The notes under the pieces were generated by a model that did no database searches, had not been told where the DNA came from, and saw only the letters and a list, made by a program, of their open reading frames with translations. The position numbers were made by a program, and so were the translations under genes. DNA of 36,605 nt from JBCCAG01 sp050330955 (GTDB lineage Bacteria > Cyanobacteriota > Cyanobacteriia > CAKZMO01), in contig JBHJHJ010000109.1 of assembly GCA_050330955.1 (NCBI GenBank), positions 1 through 36,605 of the forward strand, in the 5' to 3' direction. This document shows positions 30,007-36,605 of this stretch, piece after piece. The first letter of the stretch is position 1; every line of letters starts with the position of its first letter.

Positions 30007-33000
30007 AGGCTACTTTCGATCACGGTTGAACGCCATACGCCAGACATTGCCTTATCCCAAGTCCCTAGCTGCTTATTTAGCAGTATTAGCAATTAGCTGT
30101 ATTGGTTACATCAGCGTACTCTATGGCATTTTTCCCAACGGTCAGCCCCCAGAGCACATTGCTCGTTGGTGTAGCCTGGTCCTCTCTAGTGAGCTAGTGC
30201 TTCTGGTCGGAGTGTTCATAGGCTGGGCACTTTCGCAGCGGACTGGGAATCATGAGGCACAACTGCTGAAAGAGTGCGAATTTAAGTATCGCGGCCTTTA
30301 CGAGCAAGCAGCGGTGGGAATGGGCTTCGTTAATGCGCAGGGTGAATTGCTGGACTGTAACCAGCAGGTTTGCACCATGCTGGGCTACTCCCTGGAAGAA
30401 TTGCTAGGCAAGACTATTTATGACATTACCCCTAGTGGTGATGTTGAAGGACATCTAGCACTGCGGCAGCAGCTTTTTGCCGGAGAAATCCAATCGTTCA
30501 CCTTAGAGAAACAGTATCTTCGCAAAGATGGCTCCACCTTTTGGGGCAGCACGACGGTTTCGCTATTCAAAGACGAGGACGGTCAGCCCCAACATACTAT
30601 TGCCGTTCTCAACGATATTAGCGAGAGGAAGCGGCACGAAGCCGAACGGAAACGTGCGGAAGCTGAGCAGGACCAGGCGGAGAAAAAGCTACAGCAGCTC
30701 AATCAGCAGCTAGAGGTGTGTATAGCACAGCGGACAAAGGCGCTGAAGCTGAGCGAAGCCCGCTGGCAGTTTGCCTTAGATAGCGTGGGGGATGCAGTGT
30801 GGGATTGGGACATTGAGACCAATGACACGTTCTACTCTCAACGATGGAAGACCATGCTGGGCTACACTGACGGCGATATCGGCAATGACGCATCTGAGTG
30901 GAACAGCCGCGTTCACCCCGACGACAAAGCCCAATGCTATGCCGAAAACAATCGCCATCTGCGCGGAGAGACAGAGGTTTACCAAAACGAGCACCGGCTC
31001 CGGTGTAAGGATGGCAGCTACAAGTGGATTCTAGCTCGTGGAAAGGTCATCGAATGGGCTGACGACGGTCAGCCGCTGCGAATGATCGGCACCCACACCG
31101 ACATCAGCGATCGCAAACGACTGGAAGCGACTCAAAAACTGGCTGAGCAGCAGCTGAAGACTCTCGTAGAAGCCACATCGGCTACGCTGGGCCAGGATTT
31201 CTTTGCTGCGCTGGTCCAGCACGCTGCTCAAGCCCTAGAGGTTCCGCACGTGATGGTCACCGAACGTCTTGGCGATCGCTCGCGGACCCTAGCCTTCTGG
31301 TCTGACGGTGCGCTTCAACCCGAGTTTAACTATCATTTTGAGCCAACGCCCTGCAAGTGGGTGTTTCAGAAGGGTCGATTCTATTGCGATTGCGATCTTC
31401 AGCAGCAGTTTCCTCAGGCGGTCATGCTGGAGAAAATGGGGGCACAAAGCTATCTGGGCGTCGCCATGCGTGGAAGCGATGGTGGCGTCATTGGCAATCT
31501 GTGTATTGTGAGTCGGCAGCCGCTGGCTAATCTGCAGCGGGCTGAGGCTATCCTCAAAATTTTTACCGCCCGCGCTGCGGCAGAGCTAGATCGTCAGCGT
31601 GCCCAAGCGGCGCTAGAGCAGCTCAATCAAGATTTAGAAACGCGGGTTGAAGCGCGAACCCAGGAACTGCAGTGGCGCACGCGGGAGCTACAGGAGCAAA
31701 AGCAGTTTCTGCAGACAGTATTAGATACGTTTCCGATTGTTGTCTTTTGGAAAGACCGAAACTCAGTCTACCAGGGCGGTAACCGTAACTTTTTGTCGGA
31801 CATGGGGCTAGACTCTGTCGCTGACCTTGTCGGTAAAACCGATTATGATTTGCCCTTACTTCCGGCTGAGGCTGAGGCCTACCGCGCTGGCGATCGCAAC
31901 GTGATGACCTCCAATATACCGAGGCTCAATGTTGAGGAAACCCAGCTTCGGACGATTCGGCAGCTCCGATGGCTAGATACCAATAAACTGCCCCTACACA
32001 ACCTTGACGGTGAGGTCGTCGGAGTTTTGGGCACGTACCAGGACATTACTGCCCGTAAGCAGGTCGAAATTGCGCTGAAGCAGAGCGAAGCCCGGCTGCG
32101 TTTGATTACAGATTCTGTCCGGGCCTGCATTTCTTACACCGATTCATCCCAACGCTATCGGTTTGTCAACCGCAGCTACGAAGTGTGGTTCAACCGCTCC
32201 AAGCAGTCCATTTTAGGCTGTACTGTTCAGGAAGTGATTGGACTGGATGCCTACCGTTTAGCGCAGCCCTATATTGAACGCGCTTTGGCCGGTGAAACTG
32301 TCTCCTACGAGATGGATATGCCTTACAAAGGAGTAGAGCCCCGCTATGTCTCGGCTGTGCTTGTGCCTAATGCAAACCCCAAGGGCCAAGTTCACGGCTA
32401 CTACGCCTTGATTCACGATATCAGCGACTTCAAGCGCACCCAGCAGCGCCTGATCCACAATGCCCTACACGACTCGCTCACGGGCTTAGCCAATCGACTC
32501 TTCTTCACAGGACAGCTAGAGGAGGCGATCGCCCGATCTAAACGGATTGAAGCCTGCCGTTATGCGGTTCTGTTTCTCGATTTGGACCGATTTAAAGTCA
32601 TCAACGATAGCCTAGGCCACGCCATCGGTGACCAACTGCTGATGGCGATCGCGGAACGGCTGAGCCAGTGCCTACAGGGCGTAGTGGGCTGCGTCGCGCG
32701 TCTAGGCGGTGATGAGTTCGTGATTCTCCTGGAGGGAGTCGCTGATAGCGAAACCATAGTTCACCTCATCGAACGCATTCTAGAAGATGTCCGAAAGCCG
32801 TTTACCATTGAAGGCCACGAGGTTTTTACGGGCATGAGCATCGGGGTTACCTTAGGCAGCTCGGACTATACGCAACCTGCCGACCTGATTCGGGATGCCG
32901 ACATTGCCATGTATCAGGCAAAGTCTCAGGGCGGCAACCGATACCAGTTTTTTGATGCAGCCATGCATACCCGGATGCTCAATCGCTTGAGGCTAGAAAC

Positions 33001-33757
33001 CGATTTACGCCGGGCCATCGATCAAAGAGAGCTGATGGTTTATTATCAGCCCATTATCAAGTTGGTTAATCGAGAGCTTGTCGGGTTTGAAGCGCTAGTG
33101 CGCTGGCATCATCCCACCCGCCAGCTTGTCTCCCCAGATGAGTTTGTTCCCTTAGCTGAAGACATGGGTCTGATTGGAGCACTGGATAGCTGGACCTTTC
33201 AAAATGCCTGCCAGCAGATGTCCCGCTGGAGACAGCGCTTTAACAGTGCAGATACCCTTAGAGTCAGTATCAATTTATCGGTGCAAGACCTGCGCAGAGC
33301 CAGCTTAATTCAGGATATTGATGTTGTTTTAACTGAAACTGGTCTAGAGGCCCACGCCGTCACCCTTGAGATCACCGAAAGTCTGCTAATCAATGATATT
33401 CACTGGACTATTGATGTCTTAAGCCAGCTCGCCTCTCGGGGTATTCGCATTAGCATCGACGATTTTGGTACGGGTTATTCATCTTTAAGCTATCTGCACC
33501 ACCTGCCAATTCATTACATCAAAATCGATAGCTCATTTATTAAATGCATGGAGCCCCAGAATCGCAACTATCAAGTCGTCGATACTATTGTTACCTTGAG
33601 CAATCGGCTGGAGCTGGCGGTCATCGCTGAAGGCATTGAGACTAGCTCGCAGTTTCAGCAGCTCCAGCAGCTCGGCTGCGAGTTCGGCCAAGGCTACCTA
33701 TTTTCAGAGGCGCTCACGGCCGATGAGATAGAGTCTAGATTTCTGGCTCAGCTTTAG
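29993..33757 (+). CDS. Membrane-anchored PAS/GAF sensor with GGDEF and EAL domains (c-di-GMP turnover)
   Basis: 1254 aa from ATG 29993; a GTG at 29972 would add seven residues. Two N-terminal transmembrane helices (YLAVLAISCIGYISVLYGIF; SSELVLLVGVFIGWAL), PAS1 (about 100-210), a coiled coil, PAS2 (about 258-375, WDWDIETNDTFYSQRWKTML), GAF (about 390-535), a second coiled coil, PAS3 (about 583-690), PAS4 (about 705-815), GGDEF (about 825-975, intact GGDEF at 905-909) and EAL (about 995-1250, EAL at 1033-1035). EAL markers NLS, LEITES, IDDFGTGYSSL, YIKIDSSFI and VIAEGIET are complete. The diguanylate cyclase inhibitory RxxD site is absent (QGVV there). Both activities look possible, with regulation by the PAS/GAF signals. 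Confidence 0.94.
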   Translation: MGPKTGYFRSRLNAIRQTLPYPKSLAAYLAVLAISCIGYISVLYGIFPNGQPPEHIARWCSLVLSSELVLLVGVFIGWALSQRTGNHEAQLLKECEFKYRGLYEQAAVGMGFVNAQGELLDCNQQVCTMLGYSLEELLGKTIYDITPSGDVEGHLALRQQLFAGEIQSFTLEKQYLRKDGSTFWGSTTVSLFKDEDGQPQHTIAVLNDISERKRHEAERKRAEAEQDQAEKKLQQLNQQLEVCIAQRTKALKLSEARWQFALDSVGDAVWDWDIETNDTFYSQRWKTMLGYTDGDIGNDASEWNSRVHPDDKAQCYAENNRHLRGETEVYQNEHRLRCKDGSYKWILARGKVIEWADDGQPLRMIGTHTDISDRKRLEATQKLAEQQLKTLVEATSATLGQDFFAALVQHAAQALEVPHVMVTERLGDRSRTLAFWSDGALQPEFNYHFEPTPCKWVFQKGRFYCDCDLQQQFPQAVMLEKMGAQSYLGVAMRGSDGGVIGNLCIVSRQPLANLQRAEAILKIFTARAAAELDRQRAQAALEQLNQDLETRVEARTQELQWRTRELQEQKQFLQTVLDTFPIVVFWKDRNSVYQGGNRNFLSDMGLDSVADLVGKTDYDLPLLPAEAEAYRAGDRNVMTSNIPRLNVEETQLRTIRQLRWLDTNKLPLHNLDGEVVGVLGTYQDITARKQVEIALKQSEARLRLITDSVRACISYTDSSQRYRFVNRSYEVWFNRSKQSILGCTVQEVIGLDAYRLAQPYIERALAGETVSYEMDMPYKGVEPRYVSAVLVPNANPKGQVHGYYALIHDISDFKRTQQRLIHNALHDSLTGLANRLFFTGQLEEAIARSKRIEACRYAVLFLDLDRFKVINDSLGHAIGDQLLMAIAERLSQCLQGVVGCVARLGGDEFVILLEGVADSETIVHLIERILEDVRKPFTIEGHEVFTGMSIGVTLGSSDYTQPADLIRDADIAMYQAKSQGGNRYQFFDAAMHTRMLNRLRLETDLRRAIDQRELMVYYQPIIKLVNRELVGFEALVRWHHPTRQLVSPDEFVPLAEDMGLIGALDSWTFQNACQQMSRWRQRFNSADTLRVSINLSVQDLRRASLIQDIDVVLTETGLEAHAVTLEITESLLINDIHWTIDVLSQLASRGIRISIDDFGTGYSSLSYLHHLPIHYIKIDSSFIKCMEPQNRNYQVVDTIVTLSNRLELAVIAEGIETSSQFQQLQQLGCEFGQGYLFSEALTADEIESRFLAQL

Positions 33758-33821
33758 CACCTCTGTCGCCCAGAGAGCGATTCACCTAAACCGAGTTGAC
33801 CAATAAGCGGCTGTCCACCAG

Positions 33822-33880
33822 TAAACGATGTTGGGGTTAGCTCCTCGCCGGGGGGCTAACCCCCTTGCTAGCGTCGTTTA
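33822..33880. terminator. Two-part hairpin after the GGDEF-EAL gene
   Basis: Outer arms TAAACGA (33822-33828) / TCGTTTA (33874-33880) and inner arms GGGGTTAGC (33833-33841) / GCTAACCCC (33855-33863) form a branched or long imperfect stem. It lies 65 bp past the stop codon. No clean T-run, so it may be a transcript stabiliser or terminator, and the 433-bp gap 33758-34190 otherwise shows no clear gene. Confidence 0.65.
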
Positions 33881-33883
33881 GTT

Positions 33884-34018
33884 ATGACCTCCCAATTACC
33901 GCTTGAAAAAGACGTGATATTGCGGCGAAGTGGGTATGTTCCACTATGGCAGCGCTCTAGAGGGGGTCTGCTGGAAATTCATCGTGACCGAGGCTATATC
34001 AATACCCTTCTTATCTAA
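33884..34018 (+). CDS. Possible 44-aa small ORF
   Basis: ATG 33884 to TAA 34016-34018, encoding MTSQLPLEKDVILRRSGYVP and 24 further residues to ...RGYINTLLI. No ribosome site or recognised family, and it begins four bases after the hairpin. It could be a gene remnant or chance frame; low confidence. Confidence 0.2.
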   Translation: MTSQLPLEKDVILRRSGYVPLWQRSRGGLLEIHRDRGYINTLLI

Positions 34019-34190
34019 ATGGAATCTAAATAAACGGTTTTCTAACCGCAGACTAAGCTAGTGCTGGCGGCGATCGCCTCTACTGAAAAGCTCGATCTTC
34101 GGCTTGCAAAACCATCCATACTTTCACGGCGTTTGCCCTGGGCTGTGCGCGCCGATAGCAACCAGTTATTCCACACATCAGAGCTCTACC

Positions 34191-36581
34191 ATGACAATTA
34201 ATTTAAGCGTACTGGGCACCTACGCCACGGGAATTTTCAATAGCGGGGCGGCGGAGTCAGCGGCCTACGATGGGGATTTACAGCGGCTGTTCGTAGTCAA
34301 TCGCACCACCCAAGCTATCGACGTACTCAGCCTAAGCGACCCAGCAGATCCGTTCCGCTTATTCTCGATTGACGTAACGCCCTTTGGGCCAAACCCCAGC
34401 AGCGTGGCCGTGAGCAGCACGGGTATTGTGGCCGTGGCCGTGGAGGGACCCACGCCGCAAGAGCCCGGTTCCGTGGTCTTCTTCGACACCCTGGGTCAGT
34501 TTTTAGGGTCTGTGCCGGTCGGCGCAACTCCCAGAGCGCTGACGTTTACGCCTGATGGCAGCCGTCTGCTAGTCGCCAACGCTGGAGAACCCAGTGCCGA
34601 CTACACCGTTGACCCTGAGGGCTCGATCAGCATTATTGACTTAACGGCTGGGCCAGCGGCTGCGATCGCCCAAACGGTAGGATTTGCCGCCTTTAATGAG
34701 CAGCAAGCCACCTTAAGTGCTGCTGGGGTGCGCATCTTTGGGCCAGGGGCTTCGGTGGCGCAGGACTTGGAACCAGAGGCGATCGCCCTGTCTGGGGATT
34801 CTCTGACGGCCTACATCACGCTACAGGAAAACAACGCCGTTGCGACTTTAGACCTGGCTACCGCCACCATCACCGAAATCACGCCTCTGGGCACCCAGGA
34901 TCACAGCCTGCCCGGCAATGAGCTAGACGCAAGCAACATAGACGGTGCGATTAACATTGCGCCGGCCCCAGTGCAGGGCCTCTATCAGCCCGGTGCGATC
35001 GCCACCTACACCGTCAATGGAGAAACGTTCTGGGTGCTGGCAAACGAGGGCGCCAGCCGCGCTAGTGTCGGCTTTAACGAAGAGGCGACCGTTGGGGGCC
35101 TCGTGCTGGATCCAGTCGCGTTCCCGCCAGTGGCCGTGCCGCCAGTTACCGAGCCGCCAGTTATAGAACCCCCGGTGACAGAGCCGCCAGTCACAGAACC
35201 GCCAGTGACGGGCCCCCCGGTGACAGAACCCCCGGTGACAGAACCCCCAGTCGCCCCTCCTCCCGTAATGCAGCAGATCGATCCCGCCCTAGGGAACCTG
35301 ACGGTGTCCACCGTGGGGGCCGACATCGATGGCAATGGCGCCGTCGACCAGCTTTTTTCGTTTGGGTCGCGCTCCTTCTCAATCCGCACTGCAGCCACAA
35401 ACATAGAAACTGCGGTGCCAACAGGCAGCATTGTTTACGATAGCGGTGCAGCCTTTGAGCAAATTACGGCAGCCGAGTTTCCGCAGTTCTTCAACGCAGA
35501 CAACACCATCAATACCGTCGATACCTTCGACGCCCGCAGTGACGATAGCGGACCTGAGCCCAACGGCATTGTTGTGGGGCAAGTGGGCGATCGCACTTAC
35601 TCGTTTACGACGCTGGAGCAAATTGGCGGCGTTGTCGTCTACGACATCACCGACCCGGCTAACGCCAGCTTTGTGCAATACATCAACAATCGCGATTTTA
35701 GCGGTATTCCAATGACCAGCACGGCTGGCGATTTGGGCCCTGAGAACCCGACGTTTATTGCAGCGGAAGATAGCCCCACCGGAGGCGCGCTGCTGGCTAT
35801 TCCCAATGCAGTCAGCGGGACAACCTCGGTCTATGGTATTTTTACTGCCGTCGACGAATCGACCGAGGTCATCATTAACGAGATCCGCACCAATCAACCC
35901 GGCGCCAATTCAGACCACTTCTTTGAGCTGCTGGGGACGCCGAACACGTCGCTAGATGGGCTGACCTACATCGTGATTGGCGATGGCGATACCACAGTCG
36001 TCGATACCGACGGAGACGGTATTGCGGACGCTACCGCTGGCAGCGGGGTGATTGAAGAAGTGGTCGACCTCAGCGGCAGCGTACTCAACGGCGACGGCCT
36101 GTTTGTGGCGGCTGAGAACACCTTCACCCTGGGTAGCGCCGACTTGACCACTACCCTCAACTTCGAGGACAACGACAACGTCACCCATCTGCTGGTCAGA
36201 GATTTTACCGGGGGCCTGGACCAAGACTTAGACACAGACGATGACGGCGTGCTGGACGTGGTTCCGTGGACTGAAATCTTTGATTCGGTAGCGATCGTGC
36301 GCTCCACAACGTCCGGAGAACAGATTTACAGCGAATCTATCGTGGGTCCCCTCCAAGGGATCTTTGCTCCGGGGCACGTCTTTCGCCAGCCAGTTGAAGA
36401 CCCCGAAGTTCCTGAGGAACCCCCCATCGGCGAGATGCCGGGGGGTGAGGTGCCAGGCGAGGAGCCCCCTGTTGGCGAAATGCCCGTCGGTGAGGTACCG
36501 GGGGGTGAAGTCCCAGGAGAGGAGCAGCCAGTCGGAGGAGAGAACGTCGGAGAGGAACCAGTAGTTGAGGTACCAGGATAG
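34191..36581 (+). CDS. Choice-of-anchor I family surface protein
   Basis: 796 aa from ATG 34191 (MTINLSVLGTYATGIFNSGA); the frame extends to 34104 without support. The N-terminal beta-propeller has 'AESAAYDGDLQRLFVVN', 'VAVSSTGIVAVAVEGP', 'LTFTPDGSRLLVANAGEP' and 'LEPEAIALSGDSLTAYITLQ', and the second half 'FDARSDDSGPEPNGIV' and 'YSFTTLEQIGGVVVYDITDP', all typical of the choice-of-anchor I family (phytase/alkaline-phosphatase-like propellers). A Pro/Val/Thr repeat is inserted between. Residues after about 565 contain a lamin-tail-like segment (VIINEIRTNQPGANSDHFFE). No signal peptide; secretion by type I or another route is inference. The C-terminus is an acidic Gly/Glu/Pro/Val repeat. It ends within the window. 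Confidence 0.88.
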   Translation: MTINLSVLGTYATGIFNSGAAESAAYDGDLQRLFVVNRTTQAIDVLSLSDPADPFRLFSIDVTPFGPNPSSVAVSSTGIVAVAVEGPTPQEPGSVVFFDTLGQFLGSVPVGATPRALTFTPDGSRLLVANAGEPSADYTVDPEGSISIIDLTAGPAAAIAQTVGFAAFNEQQATLSAAGVRIFGPGASVAQDLEPEAIALSGDSLTAYITLQENNAVATLDLATATITEITPLGTQDHSLPGNELDASNIDGAINIAPAPVQGLYQPGAIATYTVNGETFWVLANEGASRASVGFNEEATVGGLVLDPVAFPPVAVPPVTEPPVIEPPVTEPPVTEPPVTGPPVTEPPVTEPPVAPPPVMQQIDPALGNLTVSTVGADIDGNGAVDQLFSFGSRSFSIRTAATNIETAVPTGSIVYDSGAAFEQITAAEFPQFFNADNTINTVDTFDARSDDSGPEPNGIVVGQVGDRTYSFTTLEQIGGVVVYDITDPANASFVQYINNRDFSGIPMTSTAGDLGPENPTFIAAEDSPTGGALLAIPNAVSGTTSVYGIFTAVDESTEVIINEIRTNQPGANSDHFFELLGTPNTSLDGLTYIVIGDGDTTVVDTDGDGIADATAGSGVIEEVVDLSGSVLNGDGLFVAAENTFTLGSADLTTTLNFEDNDNVTHLLVRDFTGGLDQDLDTDDDGVLDVVPWTEIFDSVAIVRSTTSGEQIYSESIVGPLQGIFAPGHVFRQPVEDPEVPEEPPIGEMPGGEVPGEEPPVGEMPVGEVPGGEVPGEEQPVGGENVGEEPVVEVPG
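35124..35267 (+). repeat. 15-bp tandem repeat encoding PPVTE
   Basis: About ten units of five codons (PPVAV, PPVTE, PPVIE, PPVTE, PPVTE, PPVTG, PPVTE, PPVTE, PPVAP, PPV) inserted in the choice-of-anchor propeller between 'LDPVAFP' and 'LGNLTVSTVGADIDGNG'. Units differ mostly by synonymous changes (CCGCCAGT vs CCCCCGGT). Confidence 0.9.
36415..36580 (+). repeat. Diverged Gly/Glu/Pro/Val tandem repeats
   Basis: The C-terminal tail alternates units such as PPIGEMPGGEVPGEE, PPVGEMPVGEVPGGEVPGEE and PVGGENVGEEPVVEVPG. Low complexity, acidic, likely extended. Confidence 0.8.
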
Positions 36582-36605
36582 TACCCGCATGAAGGTGTAG
36601 ATACG

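Noticed and set aside
35124..35267. CRISPR-like repeat array
   Set aside because: Units are contiguous, 15 bp, in frame and have no spacers; they encode PPVTE.

Overview
The window is cyanobacterial chromosome. The evidence is the rubA-ycf48-psbE-psbF-psbL-psbJ photosystem II block, a HliD-type high-light-inducible protein, an orange-carotenoid-protein C-terminal-domain homologue, GuaB3, the cyanobacterial small RNA Yfr1 and many copies of the octamer GCGATCGC (HIP1, for example 1733-1740). Dense coding, moderately high GC and a long PAS/GAF/GGDEF/EAL protein would fit a Leptolyngbya/Nodosilinea/Phormidesmis-like filamentous lineage, but the species cannot be fixed from this sequence. There is no transposase, integrase, prophage, CRISPR array, rRNA or recognisable tRNA.

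Layout. 1-509: a TraX-like membrane protein running off the left edge. 558-3120: the photosystem II assembly and cytochrome b559 cluster, with a possible RpaB (HLR1-like) site in front and an intrinsic terminator behind. 3131-6230: a secreted protein of unknown function, then an envelope group (penicillin-binding-fold serine hydrolase, NlpC/P60 peptidase, UPF0104 flippase-like membrane protein) built around abutting divergent start codons. 6257-10536: TPR protein, archaeal-type glycogen debranching enzyme, fasciclin protein, ThiS. 10769-12736: DUF1517 protein, a non-coding stretch with three hairpins, an unknown membrane protein. 12796-15755: HliD, alanine dehydrogenase, OCP C-terminal homologue, QueG. 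15862-19911: TPR lipoprotein-like protein, an unusually compact S13 carboxypeptidase-like protein, CPA2 antiporter with Usp domains. 20111-22817: HemW, GuaB3, Yfr1. 23030-28560: holin-4-like membrane protein, a small unknown protein, inositol-phosphatase-family enzyme, class III adenylate cyclase, a cysteine-less AhpD-fold protein, then a cobalamin riboswitch controlling CbiX. 28658-36581: acidic secreted protein, VTT-domain membrane protein, large c-di-GMP enzyme, choice-of-anchor-I surface protein.

How it fits together. RubA, Ycf48, PsbE/F/L/J and HliD all belong to early photosystem II assembly and photoprotection, and the OCP C-terminal homologue adds carotenoid handling. CbiX is under B12 feedback. 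The adenylate cyclase and the GGDEF-EAL protein give two second-messenger inputs within about 9 kb. I did not find a clear, wholly new multi-gene system. The most unusual things are enzyme variants that have lost defining parts (compact S13 PBP, AhpD-fold protein without its CxxC pair, ThiS with a residue after its terminal glycines), recurrent short in-frame tandem duplications in unrelated genes, and a possible unannotated RNA at 11735-12056.
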